In this document: in pieces, positions 51,001 through 62,850 of the stretch
How the letters are laid out: every line of letters starts with the position of its first letter
How positions within the stretch are numbered: the stretch's first letter is position 1
Assembly (NCBI GenBank): GCA_030549495.1
Contig: JAUIRK010001052.1
Location: forward strand, 1,054,001 to 1,118,000
Length of the DNA stretch: 64,000 nucleotides
Source of the DNA: Nectonema munidae
Lineage: Eukaryota > Nematomorpha > Nectonematoida > Nectonematidae
Direction: 5' to 3'
Program-made: the position numbers and the translations under genes
Notes under the pieces: generated by a model
Database searches by the model: none
What the model was told of the DNA's origin: nothing
Seen by the model: only the letters and a program-made list of their open reading frames with translations

Positions 51001-54000
51001 AAAGCTTCATTAACAGCATAGAAAAATAGAGTGCACACATTTTTAAATTTGCGTTATTGTAACAATACAACGTTCTTTAAAATCCAAAATCATGCAATAT
51101 TTGATATAACTATTATAAATCTATGCTATATTTGTTAATTAAAATTTTGTTTTTTAATTTCTAGAAGCTTCGGAATATGCTATATACTTGATGCTTCAAG
51201 AAAAATTTCCACGATTCAGCATCTCTTCCTTCTTAGCACTTTACACTTGTTTCAAAGATTTTCAAGAAAATTATGACTGCGAAAAACTTTACAAGGATCT
51301 TATCGACGAAATTCAAAACAAAGTCGACGAAGTTGACACCGATCCTGTAAGTTTTCCTATAAGATTCTATTATATAAAAAATATAATTATATATTTTCGT
51401 ATCTAATTCCGTTTTTCTCAAACTGTGTACAAATTAGAATTTTTTTGTTTTAATGAACGCCACATTTGTTAATCGTGTAATATTTTTTCTAGACTGATTT
51501 ATTTTTCTTTTCACAAAATTTTATTTTGCAAAGTAGTGCGTAATTTATCTAAGTAAAGAAGAAACAATATTATAAAAATAAAAATAAAATAGTAATAATT
51601 TCTAAAAATGTTTGATTGAAAAACACTTCCTGATTTATTTATTGAGCACTATATATTGTTTCTGGTCACTTCATCCCACATATGCACGTGAAGGATATAT
51701 TTTAGTATATTCATACCTGTATTATTCATTTTTAAGCATTTTAAAGAGCTATTAAAACTAAGGTGCAATCAAATTGTCATCCGCCCGTTTGGCCATTGTC
51801 CTATCTACTCCACGGTGGCTTTCTCAATTAGATTCTTCATAAATTTTTTATATTTACTAAGACAGACTAATTTACCTTTGTTTTTGAGGTCGTATGTCTC
51901 TAACCTTTATAGTTGGTTTGTAGTTTATTTTATGCAATTTATAAATAAGAACTTTTGTTTAGGTTTTCAAGCGTGTTCCTTACCTCAACAAATTTTGGTT
52001 TGATGACCACTTCGACTTGAAAGATCATCCCCGTTTGCTTGGCAAAACGCTGTCGTTTCTCGGAGAGCATTGCCATTTAAATTTGATAGGTCGTTGCGTT
52101 CAGGTTATTGGTAAAACGCTTCATAGAAAGTTTGATGAAGTTGTCCACTTGCTGAATAAATTTCATGATGAATCGATTGAGCCTTCTGTCAATCGTGAAA
52201 CGGTATCATCCATACGCGTCTTTCCACCCTATTTCCAAACATAATATTTTAGCTTGATATCGTTATGAAGAATTTTGATGAATACGAAAAGTATCGATGT
52301 GTACTTGACCCCACTCTTAGTCATGATCCCATTGATCCTCTTCAAAAGGTGTATCTACAATACGATGAATACAAAGAACCAAATCCCTCATTTTCTACTG
52401 CGATCCGAACGGAATTAGAAGTATTTTGAGCTTCTTATTTTACTTTCTGACTTAAATTTACCTTTTCAAAAGTGCTATATGGCATATTGGAGTGTTATAG
52501 TTAGCTATATCTGAAAATGTTAATAACAATGGCATATTTTCTCTATTTCATTAATATTTTGACTCGAGTAGTAGCTACTTAAAACCGAAAATAAAAATGG
52601 TTGTAGAGTTTTCACGAGTTTTAATAATGATGGGACGTTACGAAAATTTTGTACGAATCCGATTTCAGTGTTGATATGATAGACAAATGCTACACTTTGC
52701 AGAGATTTTAAAATTATTGAGATTCTCCATAGTTCAGCCATTTACACAGTTAGCCAAAGTTGATTTTGTTTTACATTCAACACTTCTATCTATCAAGCTA
52801 AGTGTTTACCTTTAAACGAAACCCACCTCTATTCACAATGTTTTTTACCCAAGTTTTACAACCTTTTTAGTATCATTTAACTCTTCTCATTAAATATTGC
52901 TCACGAGTTATTTTTTATAGGCGCATAGAGAGCACTAAATGTTTGAATTTCATATATTTTATTTATAAACTGTGTGAAGTTCGCTAATTTGAATTTTCTA
53001 ATGCATTTATCAAGCTAATCAATTTTACCTTTAACTATATTTAGTAACTTTTTGAAACCCTGACAAGATTGGACACGGCGAGATAGATCATTTTTCATCG
53101 CACATACTCTTTTGAGTTAGCGATATTGCGAAACAAAGAGACCTGTGATATTAAATCCTTTTAAGTTGGGATATTAATTCGTGCAGACATTGATGAATAT
53201 AGCGAAAACTGATGAAGTTTTAACAGTAAATTTTAGCTAGGTGTTAACGTCTTCGTAGAAATTATTATACCTACGTGGAATACTTGTAAAAGAAAAGTAT
53301 ATTCAATATTTTGAATAATTGGAAATTTTGTAATTTTATTCTATCTTTACAACTTTTTTAAAGGTTTTTAAGAATGCTATATTCAAGTTGTAATAAATGA
53401 ACCATTGGATGATGTATACAAATATATTCTCATATAAAATATTTAGGATATAGTTAAAAAGTATGAAATCTCAACTGAACCTAAACTGATTGATGAAACT
53501 CCACTTAGCGAATTGTTAGAAAATTATGTTCAAGATGGCGTATCTCGTTACGAAAAGAGTGAAGCGGATGAGCAAGCAGAACTTTTTGAATACTGGATCG
53601 AGTTGAGAGAAAGAAGATTACAATCTGAGGTTCTCATTTACTTTCTCTCTATTAATTAATTTCTAAAATTTTATTACTGAAAAATCAAATTTAAAAACGT
53701 TTACTTGTTTGAATATGGATTTAAATAATATTGTGTGAGTGGGTTTTATATCAAAAGCATTAATGGGGAAAAATATGCGCTAATGAAAATATTTTCAATT
53801 AATCTGAAATAAAGATACATAAATATATAGATCAGATATTTTATTTGCTTATTATTTTTATGTAGATATGCGTTTTATATTCAAAATCTCTTAATGATTT
53901 CCTAAATTCTTTGAAATGCTATATATATATAAAGTTTATTTTCAAACAATTGACAAATCTAGACAAACTGAAATAAGAGAGAAAACATAAATGCTAAATT

Positions 54001-57000
54001 CGATTTCTAACTAAGTTTGAACTGTTTATATGGATGATTTACAGCCAAAAAAGAAGGAATAACTGTTTGTAAGTTCATACCAAGGCCTTTAGATGTAAAA
54101 TACATTGTATGTCTTTGAGATTTTGAGGTAAATTTTCAGCAGTGTATAATGTTAAATAAATGTTTGACAATATTGTGTAATAATGAGAAAGTGATATTTC
54201 AGAAAAAGGAAGGACGGTAAAGATGCATGAAAAATGTGAAAAAAGAAAAATCTTCTTTTCCATTCCATTTGATCTTTGAGGCGGCATGAATTCTCTTTCT
54301 CCATCCCACTCTATCTTCCAAATACCTACGCACGAACTTTTTTCTGTTTATATCTCCCTTTACATAGTCTATCCATCCAAATCTAAGCGTTGGCCTTCCT
54401 ACATTTCTTTTTCTTTAGATTTTTCTGTGAAAAACTTCTTTGATAACTTTACCATCATTTTGCCTTTTTACATTCCCAAACCATCTTAATCTTGATTCTG
54501 AGAGAACTTCGCTGATGTCTGCAACCCTTAATTTCTTTCTGATTTCTTCACTTCTTTTTTATATTTCTAACTAACTCTAATTTTAAAATTGTAAAACCCC
54601 TGATATAGATTAGCTTATAATTTTAAAATAAAATATTCTTGCTAGTACTGGTACTTGCTGGTAACAATATACTAACTAATGGTATTTATTGTGATGTTTT
54701 ATATTGAAAAAAGTTATAAAAAAATGTTGACATATATTTCCAATCAATCTTTTAAATTAGTTGAATAAAGTGTGAACTGCATCAATTCCATCTATTTTTT
54801 ATTTTATTGATGATTGTAAAAAACATAGAAGTGAAGTCAAAAGCATCTTTGAGTTATTTGATGAGCAATCCACGATTGCTCCAAATTTTTAAGTTTTGAA
54901 AAACAAGGCAGAGTGCTTAATTTCCAAATGGAGATGTTCGAAATGCTAAGTACTCAACCCTCATTCTCCTCTTTCCCGAACAGTTCTTTCTTTTGAGCGA
55001 GTTAATTTTTGCGTACTCAATTTAAATAAGTTACTTTGATCCAAAGATAATAATAATAATAATAATAAGTGAAATATACTCTATTGTATATTCCTAAAAG
55101 ATATGCTTTTAATTGGGCGTTACGTTTAAGTTCTAGCGGATGTTAATATCAGCAATGTTAATTATATGCTATCCTACATTTGCTAAAGCTAATTTCTACA
55201 CATTTTCGTGGTACATATTTGGATAAAGGAAAGTGTAATGCAGGGTTGTCAAACCGATAAGTTTTAATAGCCTGATTTTGGCAGACAAATCTATCAAGGA
55301 TTAAATTTTTGTTCATCAAAATATATTATCAGTTAATCAAGAAATTTTTTTTAGTTATGTAATATTTATTCGTGAATAAAACTGTTCCCATATGTTTGAA
55401 CTATCAAATATAGAATATTTTTACAGCAAAATTTTTTTTATTTTGTATGTTTATTCCCAATATAGTGGGCATACAATGCTATCTATTTCCAGAAACTTTT
55501 CCTAAGAGCTATATCAAATCTCATTTCTTTTCATTTTAATTGTAGCTCTTCAAGAATATTATCTGGCCTGGTAGAAAAAGTGTTAATAAATGGCTTGAAT
55601 TTTCACTTCGTTTCATTGAATTTATGAACCTGTTTTGCGATAAGTGGAAAACAAATTAGGGATATACAAAGAAAATCTCTATAATGTATTGGCTTCAAAT
55701 CTCATTACGCAATAGGGAGTGCATTTTATTTTTGAAATCACTGGTTAAATACATTGAAACTTATAAATGAGCTGCCTGGTTAGTTAGATTCGCTCAAACT
55801 CGCATTGCTTAACCTCAAAAGCCAGGTTTTTGAAAAACGAATCCCTCCATTATCTTTGTCAATTCCTTTTATATAACTTAAACAGATGATTTTTTATTTT
55901 ATGGAACATCCGAAAATATATCTATCTTATGTATAGCATTAGGTTTGAAAGCATTTACAGGTTTTGCCATGATGCAAGCTTTAAATTAAAAATGTATCTA
56001 ACTAGCGTATTCGTTTTTTAAAAAAGTTTATAGTAATTATATAATGCCGCGTATATAAAGGAATTAAAAAACCTTTTATAATCCGTTGATAAGACTAAAA
56101 ACGAAAATACTCTATCACAGTGTGAAATCTTTTTATACCCAGCCATTTTTAGGCAATGAAATTAGGCAAACATTTTTTTGCTACGATCTTAAAATAATGC
56201 ATTCAAATGGAAATGAAAATTCACAAACTCTTCTTTCTTGATATTGCTTTTAATATTAATACGAATTGAACTTTCTGATTCTAACATTCTGCCCTCAGGT
56301 TAAATCTTTTTAATGTACATTGGTCCGGTGAATTCTCAAGTTTATTTTTTGAGTGTGATTCGCAGCAATATGTTGTTATAAGGAAATGCTTTATTTGGCG
56401 TGATGACGGATACGGGAATAGTCAATTTCAGTTTTAAAAATGTCAAGTTGATCTTTTTCAGAATCAAATAAAATGCAATAAGGTTGTTTTCTGAGAGTTC
56501 TATCATTTACATCTATAATTTGTTAAAATATCGCAGGCGGCCGCACTAACGCTTTATTTATCCGAGTTCGGCCATTTGGTTCCCATTTGCCCACCCATGA
56601 CATATGCAATCCATAATTCATACTTATAGGATAAACGCAGGATTTTAATGCGTATGTATTTACCATGCCTTTAAAAGTAGGCTCTATTATTGTTGATTTG
56701 TGCAGCAATGTGCACAATATACTCTCAATTATATGAGTATTATATATTTGTTTATTTTTTGGAATACTAAATTTTAAGAAACTCCTTTCTCCTGGCAAAA
56801 ACCTTCATGCATTTGCCTTTGATAATTATCATCATCATTACTACGCTCAAATAACTAAATGGATCATCTAAGCACAGATTAATTAAATAAATGTTTGTGA
56901 TAATATATACTATAATTAAAATTCATTTATTAGTATTTATTTTACAATTAGCCAGAAAATATGAAAAGTTACAGTGCATTTCGCTACCACATTTACAATT

Positions 57001-60000
57001 AAACTCCATTTTATGCTTATATCTTGACTGGCGCACCATAACTGAAATTGGTAGCTAAGACATCTCCAGCATATGGAAATAAAAAGCTCTGCCTCCATCT
57101 GTAAAATTATTTGCGTAGTTCCAACTCTCGTTTTGACTTATTTGTTTGGGGAAGCTTTCTGCTTATATTTTTGACTTTAAAAAACCAAGAGAACTTATTG
57201 TAAATTTTGATCACCATAGTCTTTTTCAATTTAACTTTAATTATTATTATCAATTGAAATAAATATTCGTTATTTTTATCAAATAACCTAAACTTAAAAA
57301 ATATAGAAAAATAAATCCCCAATAAAATTTATAGAGAAAACGGGTAATTCAAATTATCATGACCTAAAAAATTCGAAGTTTTGAAAAGGTAATGAAAAGT
57401 AATATCAGGCTTATATTTCAAAAAATTCCATTTAAAGCTTCAAAAATAAATTCCAGAAAAACAATTGTCTGTGTCATACCTTTTTTCACTTATTTATAAT
57501 AGGAAAGAGAGTTGTTATTGTTTTTAGACAGGCGCAATATCTTTTTACTTGAATGGCCCCACTAGGGTTTGCATAAGTATCGAAAATTAGGAACCGATAC
57601 CGAAAAAAACTTGCAAAACCGGGAAATCCCGGTTTCAAATGGTTCCTTAACCCTCAAATGCATGAAATATTTGACTTTCTTTATTACATAAAATGGGTCT
57701 TTCGGGATCCATATATTTATGTCTAATCACTATAATTTGTTCATCATTACTAATTAAATGTTAAAAATGAATATTAAAATTTTTTATTTCAAGATAAAAA
57801 TCTGAAAAAATATTTATTTACACTTGGGGAAACATGAAAATTGCTCATTTTTTTTGGAATGCTCTGCATAAACCACATTTGAACATTTTTTACACACTCT
57901 TGAAGACTTTCTATCTTTGGTACAAACATCTTTTTCTTTTTGATTTACTTTCACAGATTTTTTTAGAATTATTTTTTATGTTTATTCCACAAATTTGAAT
58001 TGAGTCATGGATATTCTTTGACAGTCCAACCAAAGATATAGTTCTCATTTCTATCTACGGTTTTATTAGAATCATGCCTAATTCATATTCCATTCTTTGT
58101 TTTGACTTATAAAGTATAAAAAAGAGTTGATACCTGCTAAATTCAAGAGATTCATAAAACAAACCAACGGCCATCGTTTTGTTCTACGTTGTACACTATA
58201 AAAATGGCATAATTGATCTACGGTGTCAACAGCCCCTTTTGTTTGGTTATAATAAATAATAACATCAGGCTTACCAGTAGCGACATCAATTTTTTTTCTC
58301 ATGATGCATTGTTGATAAGAGTAAAACGCTTCGGTTTTTCTTTGGCACATAAGAAACAAGGGTTTCATTATTATGAAATCCAAATAGAGATGATCTTACT
58401 TTTCTTGATTTGTGCGCCTGAAACTCCAAAGGTATATCAACTTTGTTTTTACGTAAAGTACCAACAATTGTAGTTTTTTTCAAAAAAAAGTCTGAAGCAA
58501 GAGAAAAATCGGTAAAATAATTATCCATAGTGATGTTTCTTCCAGAAAAAAGTATATCTTCAGATAGTTTGCATACTACTTTGTTGGCAAGCTTTTTTGT
58601 TTACTCCATTCTCTTTTCCAACGTAAGGCAGTCCATTGCATATATAACCAGTATTACAATCGACCAAAAGAAACAGTTTTATTCCATACTTGTCAGGTTT
58701 AAATGGTAAATACTGGCGAAATGAACAACGTCCACGGAATGGAATCAATTGCTCATCAATGCAAAGTTGATGAAACGGAGTATAAACCTTTTTACAATTG
58801 GAAATAAATAACTCCCAAACATTTCTAAAAGCAGTTAACTTGTCATTTTTCACTTTATCTTTTCTAATAGTTTTATCATCAAATCTTAAGTTCGTAAAAA
58901 TATATTCAAATCTATTTATTGACATTTTAGCTTTGAAATTTGGCCTGCCAAAAGGTCCTTCACTCGATAAATTTCGAATACTTTCATGGTTACCTTTACA
59001 TACACCAAGAAGATAAAGTAATCCTAAAAAGCCAAGTATTTCAGCTTGGTCTATTCTTTTCCAGTCTTTGTTTTTTATTTCAGCATGCTTATTAGTTGAT
59101 AATAAAATCTCAGAAATGATCTTTTCTGTAAAAAACTACCTGAATGATTGAAGAGGATCATCTATGTGTATTTTTGTACCCCATTTCAAAGAAAAAATGT
59201 TCGATAATGGTGTCCTTTTTTTGGAGGTGCTTTTGAAACCCATTTTTTTTTCCAGATTTTGATGTAAACGTTGTAGTCGGCTCTTCAAAAGGTAAGGAAA
59301 AATTATTTTGAACAATCGTATCTACTGAATCATCTACACATTCCATATCAATTTCTGTATCAGACAAATACGATGAACCATCTGTGCTTGAATTATCTTT
59401 TAGTAAAGTGCTCATTTTGTAGTAAAAAGAAAATCAATGCGTTAGAAATGCAGCTAAAAATTTGGAAAAAAACAATGCAAATGAATCTTCATTGAGTTAA
59501 AAAATGATTTATTATTGATTTTATGTCAGTGTATTTTGTATAAACTCTGACGTTACAAATGCGTTCTTTATCTTTTTCATAAAGTTACATATTAGATATG
59601 CCGCTAAAAATTTGGAAAAAACAATGGAAATGAATTTTCATTGAGCTGAAAAATGATTTATTATTTATTGATTTTATGTAAATGTATGTTGTATAAACTC
59701 TGACGTTACAAATGCGGTCTTTATCTTATATTTTCATAAAATGGGTCCCAAAGGACCTTTCTGATTATATTTTAGTTTTGTTCTAATTTTTTTCTAAAAA
59801 AAATATTAACACATGAAAACCTTTAGTTAGATGCCAATTAGCAAAAGTTTGTTTTACTGAAGTTTAGTATTTTATGTAGAATATGATAAAATATGACTTA
59901 AGGAGCTTCTGGGACCCATTTAATGCATTTAAGGGTTAAGGAGATATATAGACAGCAAAAAGATGCAATGAAATTGACGTTTTTGATTTTTTATAAACAG

Positions 60001-60819
60001 ATGTACACTTTTTCTTTCTATATCATTATCATTAAAATGGTTCTAGGAGAAAAGTCTGCAAACGACAAAAGTGTGCAGCAGAGAAAAAAAAGAAAAATGA
60101 ACTCTTTTGTCGTTTGCACACTTTTTTTCTTTTACCATTAAAATGAGTTGACAATGAAAAAAAGATCTTATATGAATGAAGTGCAGTAAAGTTTATGTAA
60201 AGAATTGCATATAGTGAAATAAATCAATTACAACTAAGTTATTCTCGGAACCGGGAATACTTATCTGTTCCGAGACGGTTTCCAAATTTTTAGAACCGGA
60301 AACGCCCAGGTATTTCAGAACTGGGAGCAAACCCTAGCCCCCCACCCACCTCTAGATGTTAATATTCTCTTAAATTCTGGTTGCGTATCCCTGGTCTACA
60401 CTATTACAATTTAAAATTTTGAAATCGTATTTTTTCATAAAAAAAATTCCAATTTATTTTGATATATTTAAAATGCTTATACTAGAATTAAAATAAGGAG
60501 AAAAATGTATAGTACATCCAAAATTAAGACGGGTATACTATCATACAAAGATCATTGAGGGTTAAGGCATAATTTGGATTTATGTTTCTAAATGTTATTT
60601 TTAAAATTTTTTCAGATAAAGAAAAAACTGTTTAAAAGCAAATTGGACGAGTATATTACCACAAAAAACGAACTGAATAATCGAGAACAGATTCTGAACT
60701 ATTTTGATAATAAAGAAAAAATTTATGATTTGATAATAAAACACAAAAAAGTTGACAAATTCAAAATGAAGCTCAAAAAAAGAAAATTGGCTCTTTTGAA
60801 AAAGGTAAATTACGCCTGA
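41416..60819 (+). CDS. mRpS27: Mitochondrial ribosomal protein mS27 (MRPS27), 5' end missing
   Basis: Small-subunit mitoribosomal protein with PPR-like helices. In mammals mS27 binds mitochondrial RNA and supports translation (family knowledge). Exons: 41416-41514, 41956-42040, 45125-45183, 45531-45645, 46648-46726, 51165-51346, 51963-52202, 52253-52420, 53447-53629 and probably 60616-60819. Key matches to MRPS27: RTFLSSSYILEEEWNKRL (human YLLSSAYVDSHKWEAR), DHRFQKL, VENADYIVEFYPRFR, NRSEIGLFPNNHICNIIMDH (human KVQYGIFPDNFTFNLLMDS), YAIYLMLQEKFPRFSIS, FKRVPYLNKFWFDDHFDL. Exons 3 to 9 join in phase. The initiator exon is not identified, and exons 2 and 3 do not join in phase at the visible sites. 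The introns carry SINEs, a hAT relic, a LINE tail and a nested piggyBac. Confidence 0.82.
42041..45124 (+). other. mS27 intron 2
   Basis: Contains the second copy of the dispersed repeat (42603-42715) and two weak exon-like blocks: 42280-42408 (good CTGCTTTCAG acceptor, encoding MHEFMKSYKYLIICEEYVIA, no good donor before its stop) and 42549-42601. Neither matches mS27. The rest is featureless. Confidence 0.4.
45125..53629 (+). CDS. mRpS27: mS27: core exons 3-9
   Basis: Seven exons in consistent phase: 45125-45183, 45531-45645, 46648-46726, 51165-51346, 51963-52202, 52253-52420, 53447-53629. The 52203-52252 intron is only 50 nt. The helical region reads ESTHYATARLFHNLNLHDKL then GLFPNNHICNIIMDHFIKE and SSFLALYTCFKDFQE, as in the PPR-like part of MRPS27. 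Later exons are acidic and helical (ELFEYWIELRERRLQSE), matching the C-terminal region before the basic tail. Donors are GTAAGT at 45184, 45646 and 51347. The 46727 donor is GTAAAA, and the one at 52421 (GTATTT) is weak. Confidence 0.88.
45990..46145 (+). repeat. tRNA-derived SINE copy
   Basis: Head: A-box-like GTTAGATACTGAG and B box GGTTCGATCCC (46048-46058), then AAGC...TTCGATACAAGCGGCGCAAT and a tail ACGATACCTTTACCTTTAC. The A/B box spacing and order are those of a pol III tRNA-derived SINE. About 150 bp, in mS27 intron 4. Confidence 0.85.
46765..46945 (+). repeat. tRNA-derived SINE copy with a second tail in front
   Basis: Head AAGGTTGGCTAGATACTGGG then AACTCAAGGTCTTGGGTTCG ATCCC, body ATAGTTCGATACAAGCGGCG and tail CCACGGTACCTTTAAAATTTG. 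Just before the head lies ACCCCTTGGTACCTTTACCT, which is a SINE tail, so this is the remnant of a head-to-tail dimer. It begins about 40 nt after the mS27 exon at 46648-46726. Confidence 0.85.
47812..47950. mobile_element. TTAA-flanked piggyBac-type MITE, copy 2
   Basis: TTAA/CCCATTTACGGCC ... GGCCTTAAATGGG/TTAA, an inverted-orientation copy of 9870-10007. The body is nearly the same (GTTCCTATTTTGGAAC, CGTCTGCTTTTTTCAATGAC). 139 bp. Confidence 0.87.
48240..49555 (+). mobile_element. hAT transposase relic (GTF2IRD2-like)
   Basis: Plus-strand blocks: ASQ-type opening HAFNKVRKSSDVAKNSSVVS then QMIAKTSHPFTCGKFMNENV, SANTFVWKISEMSISLKKQL, LLYHSEALWLSRL, KKYVFMPIKQTDVLEMLD and TALERRLSLWENQLL. These are the blocks of GTF2IRD2/ZBED-type hAT transposases (YH...RWLSRG equivalent). 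Many frame changes and stops. Lies in mS27 intron 5. Confidence 0.7.
49556..51164 (+). other. mS27 intron without recognisable content
   Basis: AT-rich intron sequence. No repeat or exon I can support. Confidence 0.4.
54250..54560 (-). mobile_element. RTE-like LINE C-terminal fragment
   Basis: Minus-strand reading PTLRFGWIDYVKGDINRKKF then VRRYLEDRVGWRKRI matches the end of RTE-class ORF2 proteins (GRP.LRW.D.V..D......DR..WR). 5'-truncated, in the mS27 3' intron. Confidence 0.7.
55049..55067 (+). repeat. (AAT)n microsatellite
   Basis: About six AAT units (ATAATAATAATAATAATAA). Confidence 0.8.
55546..55659 (+). CDS. Alternative terminal exon candidate for mS27
   Basis: A good acceptor (TTTTAATTGTAG) precedes 38 phase-0 codons that include NIIWPGRKSVNKWLEF and end in TAG. 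It would join in phase to exon 53447-53629. No AATAAA lies close behind it and it has no recognised homology to mS27, so it may be chance reading of AT-rich DNA. Reported because phase and acceptor fit. Confidence 0.25.
   Translation, partial: LFKNIIWPGRKSVNKWLEFSLRFIEFMNLFCDKWKTN
55660..57562 (+). other. mS27 last intron, unassigned stretch
   Basis: No recognised element up to the hAT-like terminus at 57563. The frame at 56523-56798 (minus) is open but unsupported. Confidence 0.35.
57651..59935 (-). mobile_element. piggyBac transposon, nearly complete
   Basis: TTAA (57647-57650) and TTAA (59936-59939) flank inverted ends CCCTCAAATGCATGAAA and (inward from right) CCCTTAAATGCATTAAA. 2285 bp. 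Minus-strand transposase from ATG 59413-59415 (acidic start, SDTEIDMECVDDSVD), through INRFEYIFTNLRFDD, FHQLCIDEQLIPFRGRCSFR, KLFLLVDCNTGYICNGLPY (first catalytic D), ITMDNYFTDFSLA (second D), GAVDTVDQLCHFYSVQRRTK (third D block), to a Cys-rich tail RVCKKCSNVVYAEHSKK near 57,880. About three frame breaks (near 59158, 58560, 58286-58383) inactivate it. Preserved termini suggest a fairly recent insertion. Confidence 0.93.
60029..60145. repeat. Imperfect hairpin with GCAAACGACAAAAG arms
   Basis: GCAAACGACAAAAG (60058-60071) faces CTTTTGTCGTTTGC (60103-60116), and similarity extends outward to CATTAAAATGG / CCATTAAAATG. It lies in the right half of the hAT-like element and is probably its internal subterminal palindrome. 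Confidence 0.75.
60616..60819 (+). CDS. mRpS27: Probable mS27 terminal exon, lysine-rich
   Basis: Acceptor TTTTTTCAG ends at 60615. Phase 0 matches the phase-0 donor at 53629. The exon encodes a basic, coiled-coil-like tail (KKKLFKSKLDEYITTKNEL ... KMKLKKRKLALLKK) ending VNYA-stop at 60817-60819. AATAAA at 60887-60892 is 67 nt downstream, which supports a real 3' end. Basic tails are common in mitoribosomal proteins. A GTAAAT donor at 60805 would allow splicing onward, so the exon could also belong to an internal position or another transcript. The intron before it is 7 kb and holds the piggyBac. Confidence 0.55.
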   Translation: MKKKLFKSKLDEYITTKNELNNREQILNYFDNKEKIYDLIIKHKKVDKFKMKLKKRKLALLKKVNYA

Positions 60820-60886
60820 ATTCTTCATCGCATTAATTTCTTTGACATTGTAAACAATGTTACTTGTACTTTTTGCTTTGTTTTTA

Positions 60887-60892
60887 AATAAA
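60887..60892 (+). promoter_or_regulatory. Poly(A) signal after the lysine-rich terminal exon
   Basis: AATAAA is followed by a T/GT-rich stretch, 67 nt past the TGA at 60819. It supports 60616-60819 as a 3'-terminal exon of mS27. Confidence 0.5.
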
Positions 60893-60899
60893 TCTGTTA

Positions 60900-62720
60900 T
60901 TGTCTACTTACCATTTTTTTGCTTTTACCCGACAATCTAATATTTTTTATTACTTTAATCATCATTTTGCATTCTATTAGGTTACCTAGTTTTTTATATT
61001 CAAGACATTTTAAAGAGTGAGCTGGCTAAAGGCTAAACTTGTTTTTTTAATTTTCAAAATTTATTACCTGAAAATTTTTCTTGAAGACACATACATGCTC
61101 AATGAATGTGTAATTGAAAAAACTTTATCGAAAAAGGCATAAGATTGCAATGTTGCGAGTTACGAGAAACATAACACAGCGAAGCAGCTGTATCATTTGT
61201 AGAATTAGAACTGCATATCTCTTCTAGGGATGTGAGAATGCATTTCATTATTCTACAAATCTAGTCCGTAAAAATCACAGCCCCATCTAATGCTTCCTAG
61301 TTGAGATTCCGATGAAAACTGTTCATGAAGATGTTGCATTTTCTGATGTTTTTTGAAAATTTTTGTTATTTTTTATCACCATTAATGAATCAATAAAGAC
61401 AAATTTTAAGGGATGAGCAGCACAATCAGTATAATCCTACCATAACTGAGACTTCTGCTTTTGAAGAGCAATTTTGATTAAAAATGGCATGATTTCATCT
61501 TGTTGCATTTTTCTTTTCTTTAGAAAAATTTTAAATTTCTATAACGAAAAATGATTTGAAAATATTAGAATATTATTGCTACTTAGTTTTAGGTTTCAAT
61601 ATTTTTTAAAGATAAACTTAGTGTCGAAACCTGAAAGCAGGCTCACCTTTTCAAGGACGCTGACAAGATCAATTTATAGCAAAGAAAGACAGAAGCGAAA
61701 AGATTTTCTCAACCTCTCCTCTGCCCAATTGTCACAGGCCTAATTGACGGGTATGAAGTTCGTGAATTTAAAATGAACCCTTTTTGTTGAAATTGAAAGT
61801 CTAAAATGTCTCAAAGAAAATTTGCTACAAATCTTTAATTTAGATGAATTTGCTACTAATTTCCATAAGTGATACACGATAATTACTTTTAATTAAATCG
61901 TGGTACAGAAAATAAAGCACCAAATAAACTCTTTAAAAATTTAACACATTAAATCTCAAGAAAAACAGACAATACTCAAGTTATAGAAGATAAACCTTTA
62001 TGAATAAAATTTAAATCATTTACATAATTTTAAGTTTTATTAAGCTATTCAAAAGGCAATCTTGATATAAAACTAAAACAAAATCTGAAATGTGTAATAA
62101 GAGGTAGAGAGAATACTTTTTTTGTTCTCAAGAAAAAGTATCTTATACGGTTATGTGCTAAAAAGAATAACCGATTTAGCTTCCTGTAAAATTTTTGGAC
62201 ACGTATGAATTCCTGGTTATGATCAACTATTTCTCAAATATGGAAGGACTGTCATATAATTTGGATTCAAAATCGATTAAAAAATATACATTTCAAATAT
62301 CTATTTGAAGACATCTCATTACAACAAGAAAAGTAATATCGAAAATCAGTGACTGGCAAAAACAAGACTCTTAAATAATTGAAACAAAGATATCAAATTA
62401 ATTCGACAATTAAGGATTTACACGAAAATAAACACACACCAATGACAGATTTAGTGCGGATGAAGCGATGCATTATTCGCCCCACCTCTTTCCTCTGAAT
62501 TTGTGAGCATATTAATGTATACTTCAATCAAACTTTCTTTTATTTTGTAAAAAAGAAGGTTTGTCGAAAAGATGATATGGATTAATATTCTTTGTGTAAT
62601 AGATTTATTAAATTTGTTTATGATGAAATTTAAAGTCCTCATTAAATTTATAATATATACGAAAGAGCATTAAAAAAAATAAAGAATTAACTTTGTGTAT
62701 AGAAGTATTACTCTAAATGG
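60900..62720 (+). other. Downstream intergenic, nothing recognised
   Basis: AT-rich, no supported exon, repeat or RNA gene on either strand. Confidence 0.4.
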
Positions 62721-62729
62721 CAAAATACT

Positions 62730-62850
62730 AGGATTTGATATCACAAGGTCTCATGTTATATACATCATCGAATCTTTATTACACATGGTTCGATACAAGC
62801 GGTGCAATTGTGCCTTCTCTATGCAAACATTCCTAGGTATCTTTAACTTT
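62730..62850 (+). repeat. SINE fragment
   Basis: ATGGTTCGATACAAGCGGTG with CAATTGTGCCTTCTCTATGC and TAGGTATCTTTAACTTT matches the body and tail of the SINEs at 46.0 and 46.8 kb. The tRNA-like head is worn. Confidence 0.7.

Larger units (their letters stand above)
57563..60336. mobile_element. hAT-like element carrying a piggyBac
   Basis: The left end TAGGGTTTGCATAAGTATCG with AGGAACCGATACCG, and the right end read inward TAGGGTTTGCTCCCAGTTCT with GGTTCTAAAAATT, are inverted. Flanking bases (GGCCCCAC / GCCCCCCA) are only loosely similar. Without the piggyBac insert the element is about 490 bp and non-coding, so a MITE-like derivative of a hAT-type element is likely. Confidence 0.6.
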
